A stretch of DNA of 7,732 nucleotides. Origin: JAICIG01 sp035532215 (GTDB lineage: Bacteria > Planctomycetota > Planctomycetia > Pirellulales > JAICIG01). Where the stretch lies: contig DATKRK010000133.1 in NCBI GenBank assembly GCA_035532215.1, positions 1 to 7,732 on the forward strand. The letters run 5' to 3'. How positions within the stretch are numbered: the first letter of the stretch is position 1; the number at the start of each line of letters is the position of its first letter. The notes beneath the pieces were generated by a model. The model saw only the letters and a program-made list of their open reading frames with translations. It did no database searches and was not told the origin of the DNA. This document shows, piece after piece, positions 1-6,230 of this stretch. Position numbers and translations under genes: made by a program.

Positions 1-132
1 TTTCCATCGAAGGCTTCGACGGCTTCGTTACCTCCACCGCCGCTGGTGATTACTTCCGGCTGGAGCGACCAGTTGCCGGGCGGGCCCTTCACCCGCTGGG
101 AAACCAACACCTTTCCACGGCGCACTGAATAA
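1..132 (+). other. Possible 3' end of an unidentified coding region
   Basis: Two plus-strand frames stay open from the window edge to overlapping stops. The frame starting at base 3 ends at TGA 126-128 and reads ...GFDGFVTSTAAGDYFRLERP.... The frame starting at base 1 ends at TAA 130-132. A minus-strand frame is also open and reads VRRGKVLVSQRV.... Frame 3 has the most coding-like pattern (G-rich first positions, C/G-rich third positions), so a gene entering from the left and stopping at 128 is the best guess. I recognise no family, and a repeated non-coding element is an equal possibility. The 15-base repeat shared with 3770-3784 begins inside the stop region (127). Confidence 0.3.
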
Positions 133-141
133 TCCGGGCTA
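127..141 (-). repeat. 15-base repeat, copy 1 (inverted relative to copy 2)
   Basis: On the minus strand this reads TAGCCCGGATTATTC. It matches 14 of 15 bases of the plus-strand sequence at 3770-3784 (TAGCCCGGATAATTC). The two copies face each other across the 491-3625 gene cluster. The match does not extend beyond the core. Confidence 0.55.
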
Positions 142-490
142 ATCCTCTGCGAACCTGCCTCGGTGTGTCGGACCGATGCAAGTTGCGCAATTGCGGTTGC
201 GACTTCGGTCGATTATTTCACCAATGCAGGTAAACGTGTGCATGGATGCCGGCGGTGGGCCGGACCTGAGCGCGAAGCGTTTACTTGATTCGCCGCCCGT
301 CGACCATCAGAATAGCGCTGCTTCGTGTCGGCGCGAGCACTCAGGCGGATGTCATCGAGAAGTCGCCGTGTTGGGTGCGATGGTGCTGCAATCGGAGTCG
401 GCCGAGGCAGTAGGCTAACGGCGCGAAGAGGTCGGCATTCCAATTCAGCCTTCCGAGCGGCGAAAGTTCCAACATTCGGGAGTTCACATC
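133..490. other. Intergenic region upstream of the plus-strand cluster
   Basis: I see no convincing gene here. Short overlapping open frames occur on both strands (176-418 plus, 213-443 minus), but their translations are rich in Arg, Pro and Cys and look random. It contains most of a 15-base repeat (127-141) and one copy of a 20-base near-repeat (160-179). A purine-rich GGGAG at 478-482 lies 8 bases before the ATG at 491 and is a good ribosome binding site. I could not find a convincing -35/-10 pair. Confidence 0.5.
160..179 (+). repeat. 20-base near-repeat, copy 1
   Basis: TCGGTGTGTCGGACCGATGC matches 4701-4720 at 18 of 20 positions in the same orientation. The core TCGGACCGA is itself palindromic. 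Both copies lie in non-coding DNA near gene starts, but on opposite sides relative to gene direction, so a shared regulatory role is only a guess. Confidence 0.4.
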
Positions 491-1351
491 ATGGCAATCG
501 ATGACGTGCACCTGATTTCAAAACGCGGAAGCGCACCGCCAACGACGGTTTCGCTCGATGTGCGCTCAGTCGCCGCGAATCTCTACGACATCGACCGCCC
601 GCTGAAGAAAGCGGGACGGCCCGAATTGAAACCGTTTTTCGGATCGGATGGCGAGACGTGGCTAAAACCCGGCGATGTGGTCAGCGCATTCGAAAGTGCG
701 CGGGAGTTTTTCAACGACGATTCATTGGACGAAATCTTGTACGAGGTCGTCGCCGAACAATTAGGTCCTGCCATTGACGTCTTGCGAGCGCTTCCCAAAG
801 ATGCCGTCATCCGCCTCGAGGTCGTCAAATCAAAACTGCGAAAACCCGCCAAACCAAAGCCCACTCGAACCCGAAGTTCCGCACTCGCGGCGGCTCAGGC
901 CGCCGGCGCCGTTGTACCGGGCATGGCAAAAATATCCCTAAAGTTAACCGCGAAGCAACGCGAATACGTCCAGTTGCTCCTCGAAGACTACCGCTGCGAC
1001 GCCGATCTCTGGGCGTTTCCTGACATCGAGCGAAAGTCGAGACTCTCCGAGATCGACCGGTATAGCGGCCTTATACTCTGCCCGGTTTATAATGAAACGT
1101 GCGTTGGTCGTGGTGCGGCCTTCCTCACCCGCCGGCCATTGAAGGGCCTGGAAGGCCGCCCCACATGCCGCCCAAGCGTCTCGTTGGCGCCCGCGTGCGG
1201 TATATTCACCTGGAATGCTTGCGGCGAAACCTGCGGGAGCAACAACCTGGACTCAACGACGAAGAATGCGAAGCGATGGTTGAAACGAGTCTCTTCTCCA
1301 CCGACCTTCTCGAACGGGGGCTGGCAAGACGAATCGCCTTCAACGTGCTGA
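491..1351 (+). CDS. Unknown protein with a suspect, probably frameshifted 3' end
   Basis: I do not recognise the family. ATG at 491 is preceded by GGGAG at a spacing of 8. Residues 1-114 look like an ordinary soluble domain (LYDIDRPLKKAGRPELKPFF, then an acidic helical stretch around 60-100). Residues 115-142 form a basic, Pro/Ala-rich linker, and residues 145-195 a second short segment (LTAKQREYVQLLLEDYRCD...). After about residue 195 the composition changes to Cys/Arg/Pro/Ser-rich. From residue 225 the frame runs inside the next gene, which is plainly the real reading frame there. The last 60-90 residues are therefore unlikely to be native. A shift into the third frame near 1060-1090 would instead end at TGA 1140-1142, 22 bases before the next ATG, which is a normal operon spacing. 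The gene may be frameshifted or 3'-truncated. It is the first gene of a plus-strand cluster with the two below. Confidence 0.6.
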   Translation: MAIDDVHLISKRGSAPPTTVSLDVRSVAANLYDIDRPLKKAGRPELKPFFGSDGETWLKPGDVVSAFESAREFFNDDSLDEILYEVVAEQLGPAIDVLRALPKDAVIRLEVVKSKLRKPAKPKPTRTRSSALAAAQAAGAVVPGMAKISLKLTAKQREYVQLLLEDYRCDADLWAFPDIERKSRLSEIDRYSGLILCPVYNETCVGRGAAFLTRRPLKGLEGRPTCRPSVSLAPACGIFTWNACGETCGSNNLDSTTKNAKRWLKRVSSPPTFSNGGWQDESPSTC

Positions 1352-2001
1352 GCGACCTGCGCACCGCGCTGTCGATGGATGCCAGAATCAAATGGCTTGA
1401 ACATCGACGCTACCGAAGTAAGGACGGCAGTTACCCCGATGCCTGGACGATCCTCCGCGCGTTGGCCGCGAGAGACGTGGCGATAGCACGGCGTTTTCTC
1501 GATTTGGCTGACGGGCCTTTGCGGGGCGGGGCTCGGGAAACGGTACTGCTTTACAACGCGATACTCGGCATTCTTACGCAAGACGAGGCACTCCAACGCG
1601 ACCTTGTCGGCAAGATCGCGAAGCAGAAGGCGCCGGAAGCCTACAAGGCCATCCTGAACGTCGTGGGCGGTATTCTCACCGAAGATTCTTCGGCCGTCGC
1701 CGCTGGTCTCACCCATGTGCTGGCGACCTTTCGACGTATTCCTCTCTACGACGAGGAGAAGATCATTAGCTTCGTAGCTCACGGGCTGGCCGAGTTGGCG
1801 CTGGAAAAGAACGGCAAGCTGCTGGACAAGTTCGACGTCGCACAAGGAATGCCGTGGGACGCCGCCCTCTTCGAATGGCTGCGTGGCGAGTCGTCGTCGC
1901 CCGTTTATCCCGAGCTGGCCAAGAAGTCTCCTCATCTCGACAAGTGGCTGAACCGCTTCGAGATTCCCGATTCGTGGGGAAAGCGCGACCAACAGAAGTG
2001 A
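1165..2001 (+). CDS. Helical protein of unknown function, possibly Imm49-like
   Basis: This is a 278-residue soluble protein with no signal peptide or membrane segment. I chose ATG 1165 (MPPKRLVGARVRYI...) because GGAAGG at 1150-1155 sits 9 bases upstream. The frame can be extended to a GTG at 1099, but the extra 22 residues are Pro/Gly/Trp-rich and look non-coding. The body is almost entirely predicted helix, with repeated hydrophobic patterns such as WTILRALAARDVAIARRFLD, LLYNAILGILTQDEALQRDL and AYKAILNVVGGILTEDSSAV. Its layout (helical pairs, a D/E-rich turn, then a late block ISFVAHGLAELALEKNGKLL) reminds me of Imm49-type immunity proteins from polymorphic toxin systems. That is inference from pattern only, and no toxin gene is visible. 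The next gene starts 4 bases after the stop, implying co-transcription and translational coupling. Confidence 0.82.
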   Translation: MPPKRLVGARVRYIHLECLRRNLREQQPGLNDEECEAMVETSLFSTDLLERGLARRIAFNVLSDLRTALSMDARIKWLEHRRYRSKDGSYPDAWTILRALAARDVAIARRFLDLADGPLRGGARETVLLYNAILGILTQDEALQRDLVGKIAKQKAPEAYKAILNVVGGILTEDSSAVAAGLTHVLATFRRIPLYDEEKIISFVAHGLAELALEKNGKLLDKFDVAQGMPWDAALFEWLRGESSSPVYPELAKKSPHLDKWLNRFEIPDSWGKRDQQK

Positions 2002-2005
2002 AGCG

Positions 2006-3625
2006 ATGTCCCGCTACTATGCCCTGACCGCGTTCGACTGGCAACCGTTTGACGACCTGGTTTCGAACCCGGCGTCGAGCGCGCACGCGAAGCTCGCCGA
2101 GGGGCTGATCGCCACCGGAATGATCAAGGCCGAGGCGCTCGCCGGTTGTCCTGAGTACCAGGAACTGCTCGGCGATTCCCTGCATCAATTGCTCCTGGCC
2201 GAGGAGTGGTACGACGGCGCCAGCCAGGAGGACCTTGTGGCCCGCGGCAAGGTGCTCGACGCGGTTTTCAACTCCAAGGACCCGCTCTGGTGCTATCCCA
2301 CACGCGGCGAGTTTGCGGTGCTGTGGGAAATCGTGCAGCTTATCATCGGAACGATCGAAATCGAGACCGACGAGTCGCGCGACGAGGAGTGGTATCAACG
2401 CGAGGTTCCCGGTGCGGTTCCACGCACGCGCGAATTGCAGTGGCTGGGCAACCGCCCGTTTCGCTGCCGCGGTTGGGACGGCGCGGAGCTGACACAGCGC
2501 GAGTTCAAGACGAAGTTCAAGCGAAAGCCGTACAGCATTCACTCGCCCGAGCAGGTTGCCCTGCTGCAGGCCGACATTGCCGGCGCGGCCGACGAATGTC
2601 GCCGCTTGCCGTTCGAGGAACTGCGTGACGAATACGAATCGCTTGCCGGGCAGATCGACAAGGCAGTGGAGCTGGGCCAGGCGCTTTATGTCAAGCACGC
2701 CGACCCCAAGGACCTGCGGACGAGACCGCCCGACTATGTGATCGAGCGAATGCTCCAAGACGTCGGCATCCAGGTCGGTCCGCCGAAGAAAAAGACGTAT
2801 GCCAACCCATTCTTCAATGAACTCCAATGCGGCGACCCCAAGGAGCTGGCGTATGTCGCGAAAGCCCGCGAGAAGGAGTTCCCCGCGCTGGGCGAAGACT
2901 GCGAGGCGCTTGGCGCTCAGGGCAATCCAGCGTTCTGTTACCGAATGTGCATCGCCAAGTGTACGTGGATCATCTACGACTGGCACTTCGGGTTTCGCGG
3001 CGCATTGCGGCCCGAAACAGCCGTGAAAAAAGGCGTTGAGATGTCGCTGAGGTATTTCAAGGTCGTCCGCGACCGTCTGGGCAAAGCGACGGAGACCCTC
3101 GATTGGACGGAGGGCGCCGCCTGGGTCGAGCCGTATTCCGAGGCGCTGTTGCTCGCGACCCTCGCGGGCTGCACGCACGAACGGACGCTGCTTTCGGACT
3201 ATCTGCACTCGGGCCTCGCCGTCGAAAAGATGGCCCTCAAGCACAGTGAGGCTGCGATCGGCGTCGCGCTGCTCTGTATCGCCGCATCGTTCCAGTCGTC
3301 GCCGATGGATACGGCGCCGCTACTGAAACGGCTGCAGAAGTCTCGCAAGAAACGTCCGAAGCTGCTGTTCGAGGCCTGGCAGGCGCTTCGGAATGGAAGC
3401 CAAACGAAATTCACCGCGGCACTGGTCGATTCCACGGCGAACTTCGCCAAGACGACCGCCGGCGATGACCGGCCGCTCAGCGCCATCGCGTTGCAGGAAT
3501 CGATTCTCGCCGGTTTGGCCCATGAACGCGGCTGGACCAATCTCTCCTTCGATCCGCCCGTCGCGGCGCGCCTTGTGACGCGTCATTCGCTCGAAATGAA
3601 CGAAGTTCATTTGGACCGATCATGA
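2006..3625 (+). CDS. Two-part protein of unknown function, C-terminus possibly Imm49-like
   Basis: This is a 539-residue soluble protein. The ATG at 2006 lies 4 bases after the preceding stop (TGA-AGCG-ATG), with only a weak GAAG-type ribosome site, so coupling to upstream translation is likely. Residues 1-120 form an N-terminal unit (MSRYYALTAFDWQPF...; GEFAVLWEIVQLIIGTIEIE) followed by an acidic stretch. Residues 130-300 are charged and helical, with a Lys-rich turn (GPPKKKTY) near 258-265. Residues 309-320 carry a cysteine cluster (C311, C315, C319). The C-terminal portion, about 340-530, is helical (ALLLATLAGCTHERTLLSDY; FEAWQALRNGSQTKFTAALV; ALQESILAGLAHERGW). It aligns by eye in block order with the C-terminal half of the upstream protein, suggesting divergent paralogous domains, perhaps of the Imm49 type. 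The product name is uncertain, but the reading frame is sound: third positions are strongly G/C-biased and there are no disruptions. Confidence 0.85.
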   Translation: MSRYYALTAFDWQPFDDLVSNPASSAHAKLAEGLIATGMIKAEALAGCPEYQELLGDSLHQLLLAEEWYDGASQEDLVARGKVLDAVFNSKDPLWCYPTRGEFAVLWEIVQLIIGTIEIETDESRDEEWYQREVPGAVPRTRELQWLGNRPFRCRGWDGAELTQREFKTKFKRKPYSIHSPEQVALLQADIAGAADECRRLPFEELRDEYESLAGQIDKAVELGQALYVKHADPKDLRTRPPDYVIERMLQDVGIQVGPPKKKTYANPFFNELQCGDPKELAYVAKAREKEFPALGEDCEALGAQGNPAFCYRMCIAKCTWIIYDWHFGFRGALRPETAVKKGVEMSLRYFKVVRDRLGKATETLDWTEGAAWVEPYSEALLLATLAGCTHERTLLSDYLHSGLAVEKMALKHSEAAIGVALLCIAASFQSSPMDTAPLLKRLQKSRKKRPKLLFEAWQALRNGSQTKFTAALVDSTANFAKTTAGDDRPLSAIALQESILAGLAHERGWTNLSFDPPVAARLVTRHSLEMNEVHLDRS

Positions 3626-3714
3626 CTGCGAGCGCAGCTTTGCCAGTAAGTTTTCATAAACAAACGGCGCCGCGTTTGGCCCTGGCGGGGTCGACCGGTA
3701 GGATTTTTACGTGG

Positions 3715-3734
3715 CCCGGGCGTTTACGCCTGGG
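3715..3734. repeat. Stem-loop in the convergent intergenic region
   Basis: CCCGGGCG (3715-3722) pairs with CGCCTGGG (3727-3734) as an 8-bp stem with one G-U pair and a TTTA loop. GGATT just upstream and AATCC just downstream (3735-3739) could add an outer stem. It lies about 90 bases after the plus-strand stop at 3625 and has no T-run, so it is not a textbook Rho-independent terminator. Its place between convergent genes would still suit a bidirectional transcription barrier. Confidence 0.45.
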
Positions 3735-3769
3735 AATCCGCGTCACAAACGCGATCGTCGTCCACCGGC

Positions 3770-3784
3770 TAGCCCGGATAATTC
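3770..3784 (+). repeat. 15-base repeat, copy 2
   Basis: TAGCCCGGATAATTC is the inverted partner of 127-141 (14 of 15 identical). The local sequence also contains its own short TAGCC...GGCTA inverted pair, closing near 3796. No coding sequence overlaps it. Confidence 0.55.
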
Positions 3785-3820
3785 GCGGCCCGGCTATTAC
3801 TTGACAAAGCGCTCGATGCC

Positions 3821-3876
3821 AACCCGAAGCGCCAGCGAGGTAAGTGCGTTGCTCCACCTCGCTTGCGCTTCGGGTT
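3821..3876. repeat. Long near-perfect inverted repeat (planctomycete-type intergenic palindrome)
   Basis: The left arm 3821-3841 (starting AACCCGAAGCG) and the right arm 3856-3876 (ending CGCTTCGGGTT) are complementary at 20 of 21 positions, around a 14-base loop (3842-3855). From memory, dispersed copies with these AACCCGAAGCG / CGCTTCGGGTT ends are common between genes in Pirellulales genomes and are often mis-called as small proteins. That attribution is recollection, not something tested here. The hairpin lies between convergent genes and could terminate transcription in both directions. Confidence 0.75.
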
Positions 3877-3888
3877 CGTGTGGGCCGA

Positions 3889-3910
3889 GGCGCCGTTGCT
3901 CCGCGGCGCC
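3889..3910 (-). terminator. Hairpin just after the 3919 stop codon, possible terminator
   Basis: GGCGCCG (3889-3895) pairs perfectly with CGGCGCC (3904-3910) around an 8-base loop. On the minus strand it starts 8 bases beyond the TGA of the gene ending at 3919. It lacks a U-tract, so a terminator role is a positional inference only. Confidence 0.35.
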
Positions 3911-3918
3911 GGGCGCTT

Positions 3919-4653
3919 TCAGTTGCCTTCGGCAATCTCTTTGAGGCTCGTCAGTCTCAACCGCCCGAAAGGGTTGTGCATCGGACTTCCGGCGTTGCAC
4001 CGGTCGTCGGGCATCGCCGCAACCCGGAAACGCAGCAAGCCGTGGTCGTCGGCCAACAGGTGTCCGTCGCCAATCGGCTTGTCGCCGGCCGATACGTAGC
4101 GGACGACTTCGATGATCGTCTCGGCGTCGCCATCCGCGCGGCGCATGACGATCTCCGGAAAGCCCAGCACGTGCATGCCCATCGTCCACATTTCGCGCTC
4201 GCCGCGGACGACGGAAACGAAGGCGAAGCTCAGCGCATCGGGGCCGCCGTCGTCGGCCATTTCGATCCAATCGCCGCCGCCATGAGCCAGCGCGCTGTTG
4301 TCGATGAACACCCCTGCCCCGCCTGCGCGCACGATGGCGGCGCCCGCTTTCATCATCGCCAGCGCCGCCTCCCTCGAACCGCCCGGGCCGCTCAAGCCGA
4401 TATTCACCGTATAGCGGCCCACGATCGCCAGTTCTTCATCCGTAGCGGGCCGCCGGCAACTCGACTGGAAGATTCCGGCGAACTGTTCGTCGGGTGGCAT
4501 CGCGGCCAGCTCGATCTCGACGCCGTCCGGCAGCACCAACGTCTCCGGCGTCAGGCGAAAGCCGGGCGGCATCCGCTGGAGCAGTTCACCCGGATGCAAC
4601 CAGGCGCCGGGAATGCGAAGCGTCGTTTTTACCGAAGCGTTCTTCGCGGTCAT
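3919..4653 (-). CDS. Conserved-looking protein of unknown function (DUF4261-like?)
   Basis: This is a 244-residue soluble protein with no signal peptide. The reading frame is open upstream to 5091, but I chose ATG 4653 (MTAKNASVKTTLRIPG...) because AAGGG lies 8 bases before it and upstream codons run through the end of the neighbouring dioxygenase gene. Visible features are an N-terminal stretch PGAWLHPGELLQRMPPGFRL, a YTVNIGLSGPGGS segment, and an alanine-rich helix leading into VRAGGAGVFIDNSALAHGGG. A strand-rich second half follows (ALSFAFVSVVRGEREMWTMG, HVLGFPEIVMRRADGDAETI) with a closing FGRLRLTSLKEIAEGN. The AGGAGVFIDNS...AH and MGMHVLGFPEI patterns remind me of DUF4261-type proteins, which have no known activity; this assignment is weak. 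It lies 92 bases downstream of the dioxygenase gene on the same strand and may share its transcript. Confidence 0.8.
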   Translation of the reverse strand: MTAKNASVKTTLRIPGAWLHPGELLQRMPPGFRLTPETLVLPDGVEIELAAMPPDEQFAGIFQSSCRRPATDEELAIVGRYTVNIGLSGPGGSREAALAMMKAGAAIVRAGGAGVFIDNSALAHGGGDWIEMADDGGPDALSFAFVSVVRGEREMWTMGMHVLGFPEIVMRRADGDAETIIEVVRYVSAGDKPIGDGHLLADDHGLLRFRVAAMPDDRCNAGSPMHNPFGRLRLTSLKEIAEGN

Positions 4654-4700
4654 CGCTCGGGCCCTTGGATTTCGAGTTCGGTTTTCCAAGCAAGATCGCG

Positions 4701-4720
4701 TCGGCGTGTCGGACCGAGGC
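4701..4720 (+). repeat. 20-base near-repeat, copy 2
   Basis: TCGGCGTGTCGGACCGAGGC is an 18-of-20 match to 160-179. It lies in the 92-base gap between the dioxygenase stop (4746) and the ATG at 4653, in the leader of the latter gene. Confidence 0.4.
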
Positions 4721-4745
4721 GCATCATGACGCTGACAAGTGAAAG

Positions 4746-6131
4746 TTACTCTTGTTTGGCGTTGCCTTTGCGCGTGGATCGCTTGCGCTTCGAAACCGTA
4801 CTTGTCGAAGGTTCGACCGCTGCGCGAGGGCCTTGGCCGAATTTCGGAATCTCGACGTGCAATGCCGCAAAGGTGTAGAGATCGACTTCGGAACTCTCGT
4901 TTCCAAAATATCCCCAGGGGCAATAGTCGCAGGAGTGAAGGAGTGCCGCCGCCGGAAGTTCCGGATCGCGATCCTCTTTGGATTGCCACGTTGATTCGTC
5001 CGAAGAGGGAGGCGGCTCGAGCCAGGTGATGCCAAAATCGGCTCGGTTCTCGGAACTCGCGCGAATCGGCAACGCCTTTTCGAGTTTGCACGAGTCCATC
5101 CGCCTACCCAATTTCGCTTTTTCTTTGCTCGTCGGGAAGCGATCGAGTTGCCAGGTCTCGTCGGCGCAGTTTTCGAACATGTAGGGGTTGAAGCTCGCGT
5201 TCAATCCGGCCTGCAGCGAGGTTGCCGCCACCAGATGGTCCCGCCCTTTGAGCAGCGTTGAAGATTGCCGGTCGATCGGGCTCTGTTGGCTCTGAAAGCG
5301 TGCGTCCTGGTGGTAGAGATGGCAACAAGGATAACCAAGAATTCCGCCCTCGGGAAGGAAACTCTTGTCAGCCAGCAGGGTCTGCCAAGCTTCTTGAATT
5401 CGCGGTGCGAGGTCCTCGCCGGCGACATCGCGCGGCGGGGCGCCGCTCTCGCCGCGCCGCAGCAAGTAGGTCAACGTGACGCGCGCCCCGAACCAGATTC
5501 TTTCGATCTGATGATCCACGTCGCCGAAGAACGCCGCCCAATGAAGTTGAGTCGGCCTCTTTTGTTCTTCGATGGCGGATCCCCAGTCGTACTTCTGGAC
5601 GACTCCCCGGTGACTCAGAACCAGGCTGCCGCGCCTGAAGCGCGACGGCAAACACACAACCAGCGTGCCCAACATGTCGGCGCCGCGCGGCGTGTCCTTG
5701 TGTGGAGCGAAGTGCCCGCCCTCGGTATAGACGTTGACCGTGTAAAGCTCCGCCGAAATGGGGTTCGGGTCGTGTGGAACGAGCTTTCGCTGAATCTTCT
5801 TCAGAATGCCGGCTGATTCAGGATCGAAGCCCTCGATTGAAAACGCTCCCCCTTCGGCCTTGAGCTGCAGGGCGTCGCGCACGTTCCGATTGTAGCGAGT
5901 CTTCTTGCCGTCGCCGAAAGGCGCCGGCTTGCAGTGTTCGAGCAACGGTCTTAACTCGCCCTGCTGCTCGAACTCGCTTTCCGCGCGAGTGACCTCGAAG
6001 CGGGTCCGATCCCCGAAGATAAAAGCGACGGGCTTTTTCGGAACACAAGTTCCTTCGCATGAAAATGGAGCAGTCACTCCATGAATTGCCAGCCGCAGAT
6101 TCTCCAGGGTTGACTGAGCTTTCCTACTCAT
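4746..6131 (-). CDS. 2-oxoglutarate/Fe(II)-dependent dioxygenase (prolyl-4-hydroxylase-like fold)
   Basis: This 461-residue cytoplasmic protein is predicted to hydroxylate or otherwise oxidise an unknown substrate using 2-oxoglutarate, O2 and Fe(II). The core jelly-roll is at about 125-225: AELYTVNVYTEGGHFAPHKD supplies the HxD pair (H144, D146), GTLVVCLPSRFRRGSLVLSH a central strand pair, WAAFFGDVDHQIERI the distal histidine (H207), and GARVTLTYLL the co-substrate-binding arginine (R217, ten residues later). The full facial triad plus Arg is thus present. A C-terminal region carries LLKGRDHLVAATSLQAGL and GYFGNESSEVDLYTFAALHV, motifs I associate with a larger-than-usual family shared with fungi, and ends in a Lys/Arg-rich tail. 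I chose ATG 6131 (MSRKAQSTLENL...) because AGGA lies 10 bases upstream. ATGs at 6176 and 6218 lack such a site and add residues of poor quality. Confidence 0.9.
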   Translation of the reverse strand: MSRKAQSTLENLRLAIHGVTAPFSCEGTCVPKKPVAFIFGDRTRFEVTRAESEFEQQGELRPLLEHCKPAPFGDGKKTRYNRNVRDALQLKAEGGAFSIEGFDPESAGILKKIQRKLVPHDPNPISAELYTVNVYTEGGHFAPHKDTPRGADMLGTLVVCLPSRFRRGSLVLSHRGVVQKYDWGSAIEEQKRPTQLHWAAFFGDVDHQIERIWFGARVTLTYLLRRGESGAPPRDVAGEDLAPRIQEAWQTLLADKSFLPEGGILGYPCCHLYHQDARFQSQQSPIDRQSSTLLKGRDHLVAATSLQAGLNASFNPYMFENCADETWQLDRFPTSKEKAKLGRRMDSCKLEKALPIRASSENRADFGITWLEPPPSSDESTWQSKEDRDPELPAAALLHSCDYCPWGYFGNESSEVDLYTFAALHVEIPKFGQGPRAAVEPSTSTVSKRKRSTRKGNAKQE

Positions 6132-6182
6132 GGACTTCGATTCCTGGTTGGAGACCTTAAAACATGGGATCGACATGCCGAC

Positions 6183-6228
6183 GCCGAAGGACCGTTCGTG
6201 ACCATCCTGGTCGGTCAAGGCCTTCGGC
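6183..6228. other. Nested inverted repeats in the dioxygenase upstream region
   Basis: GCCGAAGG (6183-6190) and CCTTCGGC (6221-6228) form a perfect 8-bp outer stem. Inside it, TGACC (6199-6203) pairs with GGTCA (6213-6217). An alternative pairing of ACCG (6191-6194) with CGGT (6212-6215) competes with the inner stem, and AGGCC-TTC-GGCCT (6218-6230) makes a third option. It lies 52-97 bases upstream of the dioxygenase start. It could be a structured leader, an operator or a terminator for the upstream toxin transcript; nothing in the sequence decides. Confidence 0.35.
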
Positions 6229-6230
6229 CT

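Noticed and set aside
1087..1992. Long minus-strand open frame (301 codons) opposite the 1165-2001 gene
   Set aside because: Mirrors the codon structure of the plus-strand gene; the translation has no recognisable motif and no supporting ribosome site.
1766..3244. Minus-strand open frame of 492 codons
   Set aside because: Spans two well-supported plus-strand genes and the junction between them; G+C-rich third positions on the plus strand keep antisense frames open. Arg/Gln/Val-rich shadow.
4701..4745. TTGTCA on the minus strand near 4737 as a -35 for the 4653 gene
   Set aside because: The sequence 17 bases on (GGTCCG) does not resemble a -10; co-transcription with the dioxygenase is simpler.
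3844..4878. Plus-strand open frame of 344 codons
   Set aside because: Antisense to the 3919-4653 gene and starts inside the palindromic repeat; translation is His/Arg/Gln-rich and crosses an intergenic gap and two real genes.
3919..5091. 390-codon version of the 3919 gene
   Set aside because: The upstream 146 codons lie out of frame inside the dioxygenase 3' end and read as low-quality sequence; ATG 4653 has a good AAGGG site.
5265..5816. Plus-strand open frame of 183 codons
   Set aside because: Antisense to the dioxygenase, whose iron-binding motifs prove the minus-strand frame.
6199..6217. TGACC...GGTCA as a promoter (TTGACC on the minus strand as -35)
   Set aside because: No acceptable -10 hexamer at 16-18 bases downstream on the minus strand.
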